Shown one piece after another: positions 22,782 to 33,400 of a DNA stretch of 64,000 bases. How positions within the stretch are numbered: the first letter of the stretch is position 1; the number at the start of each line of letters is the position of its first letter. The notes beneath the pieces are model-generated. The model worked only from the letters and a program-made list of their open reading frames with translations, was not told the DNA's origin and did not search any database. Origin of the DNA: Polytrichum commune (lineage: Eukaryota > Streptophyta > Polytrichopsida > Polytrichales > Polytrichaceae); contig OX485807.1 of assembly GCA_950295325.1 (NCBI GenBank), positions 17,387,001 to 17,451,000 on the forward strand. Reading direction: 5' to 3'. The translations under genes and the position numbers were made by a program.

Positions 22782-23651
22782 GATGTCGTGGATGGGTGTC
22801 CCGCCCCCGCCCCCTCTCCAGCTCCCCGGCCAACTGGATTTGGGGAGTGGATCCGGAGAATGCAAACAGCTGATCCGGATCGCCCGTTAGACCCTACAAT
22901 GGAAATGAGAAGTATGGACGACGAGTTTATCAACTTAGCCAATGACATTGATGTGTGCACAGAACGGTTCATGCAACTACAAACAAATATGACCACTGCT
23001 CTAGATAGATGTCAAGGATGCCGCTTGGTTGGAATGGATGCACACATGCTTCAGAGATTGGTGCATGCAACTATCGATATGGGGCTCACCATCCCACAAG
23101 TGGAGTTCCTCCAACAACGTGTACCAGATTTATACTTGATAGAGCACTCCATGTGGGAAGCCACTCAAGAAATCCTACCTCATTTAGATGACCTACTCCA
23201 TCATGATTCCGAAGAAATGGTGAACCATGTATATGACAATGAAGAGGAGAACCTCCCAATCACAACACTGTTGGAAGCATGTCAGTTGGCCCAACCACAT
23301 GATGAGGAAAGAGGCCTGATGGAGCCCCCAATGGGAGAGCGTACAATTCAGGAGGAGTTTAACTACATAGCAGAGGAGATTGATGAAGTTACGGGTAAGT
23401 TTATGAGACTACAAACGACCATGACCACTGCTCTAGAGAGATATACGGAGTGTCTGTTGCTCAGCGATCGCATATACAACCTTGAGATGGTGGTGCTTGC
23501 GGCACAACATATTGGGTTTGACTCTCAACAACTGGCATATATTGAGAGCAAAATCCCAGACTTGGTGTACATGGAGAAAGTTACGTGGGAACAATCTTTA
23601 GAAATCAAACCTCATTTGGAAAACATATTTGAGTCCATGGCCAATCAATAA
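22782..23651 (+). CDS. Uncharacterised protein with tandem duplicated helical domain
   Basis: An open frame of 289 codons to TAA at 23649, preceded by an acceptor-like ATTCAG at 22776-22781. The first in-frame ATG is at about 22860. The protein has a Pro-rich start and then two copies of a roughly 100-aa helical domain. Copy 1 has DEFINLANDIDVCTERFMQL ... MTTALDRC ... VPDLYLIEHSMWE; copy 2 has EEFNYIAEEIDEVTGKFMRL ... MTTALERY ... IPDLVYMEKVTWE. The copies are diverged but alignable along their whole length, so the duplication is old and the frame has been kept, which argues for a real protein. No function can be assigned. Confidence 0.5.
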   Translation, partial: DVVDGCPAPAPSPAPRPTGFGEWIRRMQTADPDRPLDPTMEMRSMDDEFINLANDIDVCTERFMQLQTNMTTALDRCQGCRLVGMDAHMLQRLVHATIDMGLTIPQVEFLQQRVPDLYLIEHSMWEATQEILPHLDDLLHHDSEEMVNHVYDNEEENLPITTLLEACQLAQPHDEERGLMEPPMGERTIQEEFNYIAEEIDEVTGKFMRLQTTMTTALERYTECLLLSDRIYNLEMVVLAAQHIGFDSQQLAYIESKIPDLVYMEKVTWEQSLEIKPHLENIFESMANQ

Positions 23652-24396
23652 TTCATAGTTTACGAATGCCAAGACACAAATGTAGATTACTTCCAGTTCA
23701 GCGCATTAAATTGTATGATATTATACTTAGCACAACATCAAAAAATTACATATCTCCCAGGATAGACCTAGTGTTTCATTGAAGGACATTGTGGGTGCAA
23801 TTCCCATATTGTATGACAATTTATGTTTGATTATAGGTATCAACATGCAAGGCACTTAGTGGGGACCCATCACATAGGTCCCCAACGGCTTCATGTCGTT
23901 GGATACCCACATGGCTAATGCAATCAACCGGGGGAATCAAAGAGGAGTTGTCTTGCATGTGTTCTGCCCAGCATGTTCCCTGTGAGTTCCCTATAAGCTC
24001 CCAATGGGTTCCCAATGAGTTCCCCACTTACATCACAAAAGTCCCAAAATTACCCTAAAGTCCCATAATGTTTAATATCGTGTTCCTTGACATGAATCTG
24101 TACACATGTACGGAGGAGTTTCGTTGACGATGGTGATGCAAAAGTGACAACCAAGTCCTCGAAAGTGGGTTGAAAGGACTAGGCCCCAAGTAGTGTGGGT
24201 CAAAAGATGTGACACCGAACCAATTATTGTAGGTCAAGAGATGCTACACCGAATTGAAAATATTATGATGGCATGACAAAATTACAATACTAGACCACAA
24301 CGACAAAACGTCGAAAACGGACACAACCATGGAATCACCGTAAAGGGCGCTCGGGTTCATCAACTTCACCAATGCCAAACCAATTACCGCGTGGGA
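23652..24396. other. Gene-free sequence
   Basis: No gene is recognised. The segment 24135-24195 (CAACCAAGTCCTCGAAAGTG context) recurs in diverged form at 25447-25503, so the MITE at 24399-25349 sits between two copies of one dispersed repeat. Confidence 0.5.
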
Positions 24397-24398
24397 TA

Positions 24399-25349
24399 CT
24401 GTACGTTAAGGGCAGCTTCGGCGCTCTCTTGCCGAATAATTATTAAAAGTAAAAAAACAGTGTTCGGCGGCAAAAAAAAAATTACTAAAAATTTCGGCAT
24501 TTTAAATAGTTTAATAATGCAATTTCGGCACACATCCAAGAAGTTATTATCTAACAGTAAACAAGGATGTTCATTCACGATTTCACAATTTGTGTGAAGA
24601 GTTTCACAATTTGTGTGAAGAGTTGAGAATGCTCTGTGCTTTATACAAGTAGAGTGGAGTTGTGTTCAACAATGCATATGGGATATGTAAAGTTTGAGGT
24701 GAAGCACCTAGTTAGACTTCATTTTTATAACACGCATAACTTTTGCATAGAGTCTTCAAATGACATAAAATTTGTTGGAGGTGGAAGATTACTTGATTTA
24801 TAAACTTTTCTTAGAGCAACAAAATTCCAAAAATGTTGATCTTCTATGCACAAATGAGCTCTGAAAAACTGTTATGAACGCATTTTAATTTTTTGATCTT
24901 TACACGGCTGCAATGTTTTGTCCATATCTTTCGCATAAAGACTTATTTTGACACAAAACTTGTTGGAGGTGGAAGATTACTTGATTTCTAAACTTTTCTT
25001 AGTCGGACAAAATTCTATAAAACTTCATCTTCTATGCTCAATTGGGCTCCAAAAAATTGTGTACAACACATTTGAAAAGCCTCACTTAGAGTCTTGCTAC
25101 TTCTTGACCCATATTCTTTGTGGACTAATGTAAGTGAGCTTGATTACAAAAGGAGCACCTTCTCTCCTTCAGAATTCATATATGCTTCCAATGTAAGTAA
25201 AATTCTAGTGAGAAGTTAAAATTTCTTACTTTTCGGCAATTTTGAAAATTAATTAATTTTATATTCGGCAAAAAATGTCAATAATTTTCCAAAATTTTCG
25301 GCATCTATTTTTAGAATTATTTTGTGCCGAAGCTGCCCTTAACGTACGG
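24399..25349. mobile_element. Non-autonomous TIR element (951 bp), TA target site
   Basis: The ends are inverted repeats of 24 bp that begin CYGTACGTTAAGGGCAGCTT. They differ at one position (T at the left, C at the right). TA flanks both sides (24397-24398 and 25350-25351), suggesting a Tc1/mariner-type duplication. Several TTCGGCA/TGCCGAA motifs form subterminal repeats. The interior holds a direct duplication of about 190-bp period, with TTGGAGGTGGAAGATTACTT at about 24774 and 24962. No transposase is encoded. TTAA lies inside the TIR, but the homology continues outside it, which argues against piggyBac ends. Confidence 0.72.
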
Positions 25350-25351
25350 TA

Positions 25352-25779
25352 TATAATAACAATCTTAACCATTGTGAGCATGCCGCATGACGATTTGTTT
25401 GAAGGAAGAAGAATCATTCATTTTTCACAATAAGTTATGGAGCCCTTGACATGAAAGAAGTGGCAACCAAGTCCCCGAAAGTGGGTTGAGAGGCCTGGGC
25501 CCAGCGGAAGAAGGGGCCGGACTCCAGACCCGAGAGAGAGAGAGAGAATTAATTAATTAAAGTATTAAAGGAAGGCGGATCTCCGGAGTCCGGGCTTCAA
25601 AGTTCACATTCCTAGGAGTATGTTAGGCTGGCAGGTGGACCAAGCTCCTGCATACTGTGCTTCCCCAACACAATATAAGTATACTCTAAGTTAAAGCTAG
25701 AGATTGGGACCGGTGTCCGGGGAAGCTTTCAGGGTATATATAATTGGTCAAAATCCTAGTGCTTCCAAGTTCAGCTTGT
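25352..25779. other. Gene-free sequence with GA-rich tract
   Basis: Contains a (GA)n run followed by TTAATTAATTAA (about 25530-25560). No coding region is seen. Confidence 0.5.
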
Positions 25780-25782
25780 TAA

Positions 25783-26380
25783 GGGAGGGCCACTTCAGAC
25801 ACAAGGCTGAAGGCCCATGACCATGGCAATGGAAGAGCTCTCATTGGTTGAAAAGGCGGAGAGAGACCGTCCAAGTTCACTTCACACGAGAAGGTGAAGA
25901 CCTGAAGGCCCAAAGAAAAGTCCGTGGATGAAAAGTCTACATGGAGTCCTACATGACAGGTTGTGGATAAGGGTGCATGGTCTACCGGAATTTGCGTCAA
26001 GGAGACCATGATATTTTTATTTTTATTTTTCTTCCTTTTTTCTTTCTTTTTTTCAGCAAGATAAATTTCAAGACATATTGTAGGGCAGATTCCGTAACAG
26101 ATTCTAGGATAGATTCTAGGACAGACAAACACCACCAAGTGATTCTCTTAAGTTGATAGGGTTTGAGACATATTCCATTGAACCAAATCATCCCCTCTTT
26201 CTTTGCCAACAAAATATGAAATGGTCCTGCAACACGGTCCATTCTCACTTCACACTATGCTTGAGGGCCCGTGACTACATAAAATAGTTTTCCCAACACC
26301 CATGATACGGCCTTTGGATGAGAGTCAAGGGTCCTCACCATTACAAGGTCACGGCTCTTGGCTCATGTGTGAAGTGGCCC
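25783..26380. mobile_element. Tourist-like MITE, GGGCCACTT-type ends, TAA target site
   Basis: The ends form an imperfect inverted repeat: AGGGCCACTTCAGACAC at the left, and at the right GTGTGAAGTGGCCC, whose reverse complement is GGGCCACTTCACAC. TAA occurs directly on both sides (25780-25782 and 26381-26383), as expected for PIF/Harbinger-derived MITEs. The left end has an extra GGGA. Related elements are at 28496-29946 and 31467-31864. Confidence 0.6.
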
Positions 26381-26383
26381 TAA

Positions 26384-28084
26384 GTCACATGATATTATTA
26401 GGATATTCCGGTTTTTCTTTGTTAATTCGAGGGATATTCCATAGATACCTCTCACGATCAGTAAGTCTTGGGTCTCCTCTTTGATTGTTTGGGACTTGCT
26501 CATCAGTAAGCATACATTATCACTACAGTAGCTTTGAAAAGTCTCAAAGATTTGCTGTTCTTAATTAGTGCTGTTCTGACAAAGATTTTGCAAGTGTTTG
26601 ACATTTGACGCACATTTGACAGCTTAGGGAATTGACACGTAACTTAGTGTGATTAGTGTGATTGAATTTGAACCAATGTTTTCTCAAACTCAACCATTTC
26701 ATCTGTCATTAGCGGTTGGTTCTCCCCGTTCATTGGATCGGGTAGATTAACTTTGCCGATCCATATATTGCGTGTGAATTCATCCTTGTTAAGAGTGCAA
26801 TGGAGGCGCACTTCACGAATGTGGGCTTGGCGTATGTGGTGTCTATGTAAACTCATTTGTCAGAGATGAAGAGGTTATAATAGAAACAAACTTCCTACAA
26901 GTTGAGGGCCGACTCATTCTAATTTGATCTCACTAGACTAATTCAATGTGTATGATGCTATTTTTGGAGTCGGATCTTTTTAAAATATGTGATTCTTTGG
27001 AGCATGTTTGCTTTGGGTTGTTGCCCAAAGTGCTCTACTCTACACAACTAATTCTTACAAGGAGCGACACCCATGGACAAGAAAACTTGTCTCCTCATCC
27101 AAGTCTTAGTGACCTTTTACAATGATCATATTCACTTTGAAGCATTGTTCTCCTTGGTATCAAATCTAAATCTAAAGGCGACTTGCGCCTATCTCTTCTT
27201 GAAATATGCAAGAATCACTATGCCAAGTAGGAGACCTGGATGCTGATTTGATGTGGCGATTTAGAACACTCACATGGCAAAAGATGACCCCTCAGGTCAC
27301 CGGGTGCAATAAAGAGGGATATCAACCTCAGTGGTTTTGTCACGCACATGACTAATTCAGTGAAACAATGGAGGGACAAAATATTGTCTGACTATTGATG
27401 TGGGATGTCCACATTGTGGTTCCTTAGATGTTGGAGTTGTTGCCCATAGGATTTTTGAGTATCCTCTTGCCCAAAAGGGGTTGGAGATATGGAGCCATGC
27501 AATATTATTTGGTGGCTTTTTCTTTGACAACAATTCCTCAACAAAAGGATTTTGGAGCCTTGGTTTGATTAAAAGTGAAATACTTCTATAACACCTCCCT
27601 AACGCACCAGTGACCAATCTCATGGTTTATCGGAGATCAATATGTCCGGTTATGGGTACTACTATTCCATAGTTTTCTCCCTTGGAGGCCCCCGCTTTTA
27701 GGTTCTACCTCGCAACTGGTGGTACTTTTGTTCTTAGCAAATTAGCAATTGATTCATCTCAGTTTGTACCCCCCAAAAGTATCCATTTAAAATCAAAAGA
27801 AGGGCTTACTGACACACTGAAATCCAATGGTACATTATGGTTTCCGTGCAGTCCTTCAATGACAAGGATATTGGTGCAAATTTTAAATTTGTCTGTGAGT
27901 AAATTCTATGGAACAATTTGACCTAGAGAACCAGCTAGACAAGTTCATTTTTATTTAATTGGTGTGATGGGATTTACTGTATAGGTAAGGTCGAGTAATA
28001 ATGGGCTTCACAATTGTTTTTTTTTTTGAGACAGAAGGCTGACATGCCAACGTCAAAGCACAGGAGGCAGTTGACCACCTGCCA
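26384..28084. other. Gene-free sequence
   Basis: Only short ORFs without domains or splice support, for example 27400-27591 and 27682-27921. No recognisable repeat boundary was found. Confidence 0.5.
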
Positions 28085-28201
28085 AGTTTTCCGTCAAGTA
28101 GAGAGGAGATTTCACAGTTGGGATTCGAACTGCCAACCTCTTCCTTGAGATTTGGGTATCTCTCCACCATCATCCAGTAGTTTAAGGTCATCTCAGACCA
28201 G
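28085..28201 (-). repeat. tRNA-derived SINE, copy 1
   Basis: On the minus strand a pol III-like A-box region (GATGGTGGAGAGATACCC) is followed by a B box (AGTTCGAATCC). The low-coordinate side leads to a T-run at about 28018-28027, i.e. an A-rich 3' tail on the minus strand. The 117-bp core matches 40623-40737 along its length. Confidence 0.65.
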
Positions 28202-28495
28202 GGCTTCACAATTGTGAAGGGAGTACCTAGTTACAACTTGAACATGGTGGTGTATTTTAAACACCAGACAAGGTCGAGATTCTTTCAAGACCTATTTAGG
28301 AAAGCATTTGGTTTTATTAAATCAGAACCGCACCAGTGTATATTGTTTCACCAAAATAAGCAAGTTTAAAAGGGGTAAGCTGCTGCCTTTTACACATAAC
28401 AATTCTTGCTGGTCTAACAATTGCCTGATCTCCTCTCAACAATCAAGTGCTAACTTAGGAACACAACATATTCCAAGATTTCTTCCGTGTTCTCA

Positions 28496-29946
28496 GGGCC
28501 GGTTTACACTATGGACCATGAAGTTGGACCAGGGCTCCGCAAGGCAGCTGATTGGCTATTGAAGTTGTCCCGGGATAACTTCGGTTCACACTAAGGGAAA
28601 AATGGTAGAGGGACCATGGAGGTCGAGGTCCCCAGAATATCATTTTCAAGGCCTAATAAATGCACTGACATGGTCCAACGGGTTTTGCAGTGAGAGAGGC
28701 AAGAGAGGTGGTCTGGTAGGAAAGGGCAAGGGCCCGATGTCAGATAAATGCCATTTCAAGAAAATTTTAATGAATCAACCTTTTATGTGCCTTAATTATA
28801 TCATAGCCCATGAGATATACCAACACTACCTTGCCCTACTACTTAAACCGGCTCACGCGTGTTTCACCAAACAACACAAGACATCTAGAACTCAAGAATT
28901 CAAGTGCAGATTTGTTTTTTGGATATACCAACTACAATGTTTGGAATTTGGGGGCTTGTAATATACCGTTGGAAAGGTCTTGAAAATACCTTCCCAACGG
29001 TATATTACACACCCCAAAATGCTTAAAAAATACAGTTGAAAAGGACAAAAAGAAAAAATTGTAATGGTTTAGTGATTGTAGATCAGGGTGGTCAAAAGAA
29101 GCGCAATGGGAAATCTTCTAACACTAATTATCAAAGAATTGAAAATTAGTGTTGAGCAAGGTAGGGTGGTAAAAACATTAAATATAATCAAACACTAAAT
29201 AGGATATTTAGTGTAGTGACAACACAAGGTACATGTCACATGTACAAATTCAATTGCTCATTTTTTTTGTAAAAAATGTTGTGAGAAGATTTGCAAGCCA
29301 CATCTTTGACACATTTAACAAGAAATGAAGACAAGTGAAGCCCAAGAGAAGACAAGAGATGATCAAACTTGAATTTTTTTCAAAATTACCCTTTTTGGGC
29401 ATGTATTAAAAAATCAACACCTTCTCTTTTTGGTGCATGGTCATTCTTCTTGGTCCACATTTGGTTTCACCTTATGAGGGGCCCAAGGCTCTCAGAACTA
29501 TTTTTTTATGAAGTCGGACCATGGAAGTCAGACCATGAACTCGGACCATTGACAAAGGCCATCTTCCATGGTCCATAGTAGGCCCGGGCACATGGGCGGA
29601 GGGCCGCCTCCGCCCCAGCCTGGCGGAAGCCAGGTGGCCCTCCGTGGTTGGCCGGCGGGGGGGCCGGGGAGGTGGCTGACCAACCAGGCGGGTTGCCTGC
29701 GCACTGGCCCTCAGCCCTCCGCCCTCCGCCTCTCCTATCTGTCAACATTTTTTATTACATATAAATTTTTCCTTCTTGATTTGGTGTGGCTAATGGGGGA
29801 GGACCCGTCCCTTCCGGGCTGGGGCGGACGGTCCGCTCCGGCCCCACAGCCGGCGGAGGTCATCCAAGCCAGATGATTATCATCCTCCTCCGCCTGGCCA
29901 AGCGGCGGAGGAAGCTCATGTGCGCAGCACTAGTGTAAACCAGCCC
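28496..29946. mobile_element. Larger TIR element related to the GGGCC-type MITEs
   Basis: The left end is GGGCCGGTTTACACTA and the right end is TAGTGTAAACCAGCCC, an inverted repeat with one mismatch. TCA occurs directly on both sides (28493-28495 and 29947-29949). It is 1451 bp long, has a GC-rich right part (about 29580-29900) and contains the small foldback at 28946-29020. No transposase ORF is recognised; the overlapping ORFs in the GC-rich part have no domain. Confidence 0.6.
28946..29020. repeat. 75-bp foldback hairpin
   Basis: Arms of about 33 nt (ATTTGGGGGCTTGTAATATA... and its imperfect reverse complement) surround a 9-nt loop, with a few mismatches. It could be a tiny nested MITE or a small-RNA hairpin. 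Confidence 0.75.
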
Positions 29947-30470
29947 TCAGCGACCTGTTTGCCTCCATTCAAATTCAATGTCACGAACATGAGATAGGTA
30001 TTTAATTCATCTTGGCGTTGGCTGTGTTGGCCTTCTGTCTCAAGAACATATATATATATATATGAGATAGGTATAAGGATTCAGGATTCTAATCTGAGTT
30101 GCTGAGTGTCACATATGGTTCCTATCAACAGAGGGAAAAACAAATTGATTTTTTTTAACTAACTTTAAAATGCACGGATACTGGGCGTGAAGTGAGCAAT
30201 TTACATTGACATAAAAGATTGATGAGACAATCACTAACACCACCATCAAATAAATTCTGAAAGGGCTGCTGTCTCCAGAAATAGGAAGACCTGCATGCCT
30301 CATCTCTGTTCCAATGGCATTTATAAATACCTTTCTACAACACAGTAATAAAGTCACAACCTGTACACATGGCCCTTGGAACAGCCATTCTTTGATTGCT
30401 CACAAAGACTAGCGACTTTTCGAGTCAGTGTGATGCAAACTCTACCTCTGAATTGCAAAACTAGATGGTC

Positions 30471-33400
30471 CTATGTAGATTCAGCAGAGGACATTCGAAG
30501 CTGGTTTATTTTTTTGTGGAGCTCTTGATTTGATCGTCGCTCTACCTCAAGCGCCAGTTCCAACTGCAGAGAAAATACAATTAATGAGGGGTTAAGCATT
30601 CTACATGCCCAACTAAGACTCTCAAGGAAAATAAATTTTTTGGAGCTTAGCAATTGATTTGTCAACTGATAATGTAGGTGTCCTTCAACTCAATGGGACA
30701 TTTTTATAATTTCTATTGGTTGTTTTGTACGCTAAATCGATAATTTCTTTCCACTTGTGGGCATGCTTGAAGGTAGTATTTGAATTTGAATGAAGAGCAG
30801 CCTATTACATTCATTGAGGGCCAAACTCATTTTAGCACCTCTTGGCATGCCAAAGGCGTTCGACCCTCAATGAACTCATAAAGAATTTTCTTTGTTCAAA
30901 CCTTCACACTACCACCGAGCATGCACCAAAAACTTACTGAATGGAAAGTGTTGTATGCAGAACAACCAACTCTAATCATCACACAAAATAAAACTGAAAG
31001 CAATAAACTCAAGAAAAACTACTCTCTAAGGCATGTTTATATACTTGGACTTAAAAGCTAGTTTACATATCCTCATTGACATATACCTTAGCTGTGCGCG
31101 AGCTCCATTCATTGAGCATTGCACGAATTCTGTCATTTTCTTCAACATACTGCAACCAAGTAGTGTCTGTCAGATCCAAGACCATCAAAATGATTTTCAT
31201 GGATACCATTTTCCAAAACTGAGCAAGCCCTACTCCATCTAAATACAACTCAAGAACATTGTGTTCAACTCACTAAGGTGGAGGATTTGACCTGATCATT
31301 GATAGAGCGGACTTGCAAAATATCAGCATCACGCTCACCAATTAGACTCCGTGCAAGCCTCACCTCAGCTTGTAATTGATCCCTCTGTAATCATTCAATC
31401 AAAAATTGATTAGAAAAGTGAACAGATTGTACCTCCAAGTGATTAGGTACTTCCCAATGCATTTAAGGCCACTTTACACTACGGGTCAAGGGCTGTGACC
31501 ATGACATTGTGAGGGCCCTTGAAACTCATCTGAAGGCCATACCATGGAAAATTGAGATTGAATTTTGTGTGGTCACAGGCCTTCAAGTGTAACGTAAAGA
31601 CATACGCGACCAGGCTCTTGACCAAATGCTATTTTGTTAATGTCCTGTTCATGTGGGCCTCTTTGAAGTGGGCTTGAGGCAAAATCTGGTAGACCATGAA
31701 ACATTACCTATTGCATGCCATGTAGGTTTTTCATCCAATCAAACTCCCTGGGTCCCTTAGGCCCTCCAGCTCTAGTGTGAAGTGGGAGTCTCAGCCTTTT
31801 CCATTGATGAGAAACTTTAGATCACAATGGTCATTGGCCCTCAAGCTGTACTGTAAAGTGGCCCTAAGATCCTATCTAATCCCAAAAAGCATACCAAGGT
31901 ATTTCAACTCTTTTGATGTCAACCTGAACATCAACAATATACCATTGGCCATACACCAGGGTGAAAATTTGCAAACCTCGGCTGAAATGGCCCGCAGTTC
32001 TTGTTCCCGTGAAGCCAGCAAGTGCACCAAGTCTACCTGTGATATTTACTTAATAAGAATGACATAAAATATCCTTTTAAGTATCATACAAACAATATTT
32101 ACAGATGAATTTTGTTTCCTTTGTTTCCTTAGAAGAATTAGAGGTCCACAAAATGTATACAATGCTGTACAAGTCAGAAGGCATGGAGGTTCATAATTCA
32201 TGATAGCCAACGAAACTGAGAACTATGAGTAAGATGAACTTGCACCTGCGGAGTGTTGCCATCTTGAGTCTTCTCGTATTTACTTAAGATTTCCTGTAGC
32301 CGGAGAATCTACAACAAGAACACAGCGTCTGAGTGAAACCAGAACACAACTTGGAGATAATATCCATAGGTTACACTCCAGGTGCACACAGATTACTTAA
32401 GAACCCTTGGGTAGATTGGCAAAGTGATTTAAGGACTTCAAACATCACTTACTCTACATTCCTGTTGTTTTCAAATAGAGTCAATAGCAATAGACACCAG
32501 TCAAATTATGTACCATGAACCTCATTATCATGATATTGACCCCTAAGTGCCTAAGAGCCCATTTTTGGTCTCCACCTTCACAAGCCGGTTGAGGGTTCAA
32601 GGGTAGCTCTGATGTGGTTGGATTTCTTTTTGTTGGGTACGGTAAAGGCTTCAGGCTTAGTTCCACCCCTCCCCCCCCCCCCCAACCTCACCACAATGAG
32701 GTCAATTCTTAATTTTCAATATCTTGTCAAAGTCAGGCACACTCCATTTTTATAGTGTAACAGGATTGTCGCCAATAGCAAAGGATATTGACAAAAATGA
32801 CGGTTTTTGACACATGTAATAGTTTTTACCTTGCAAATTTTCAGGACATGAAATTTTTTTTGTATGCAAAAGTTCTACCAAAAAAGTTCTAAATTATATT
32901 TATGAGACATTTTCAGATAATAACCCTTTCACCATGCCCATAAACTATTGTAAGCTTCACTCTAAACATCAAGCGTATAGAATTGTGTACCAATCTTTTT
33001 TGAACTGTCCTAAGAAGTTCTCTCTTTCATAAAGAGCAAAATACTTTTTATAGCATATTTTGAAATTGCTCAAAACCCTCAGGCATATAGGGTTTAAATG
33101 CGCACATGTCGTCAGTAACAAAGAAAGAAAAAGGTGGGATTTTTGAAACAATAATAGAAACGAGGACTAACAACAGAGCAAGCTCTGATATGCGATAACT
33201 CTCCACTCGGCAAGTGTTCCAACTTTCATTTCTCATGAGCTCCAACATAATCTATGTTAGTGTAATGTAGATTTTAATACAAACCCAAAACTAAACTTTC
33301 AGCATTTAATGGATGCAAGTTATATATCTGCTCCACTTCAAATGTAGGCAACTAGATAGGATGCAAGTGATTTACGACTACAAAAGCACAAAGTTTCAGA

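Noticed and set aside
24399-25349. piggyBac-type element with TTAA duplication
   Set aside because: TTAA lies inside the inverted repeat; the match extends eight bases further out on both sides, so the ends are not at TTAA.
29568-29876. GC-rich 102-aa ORF and its antisense partner
   Set aside because: Composition-driven open frames inside a transposable element, Pro/Gly-rich, no domain.
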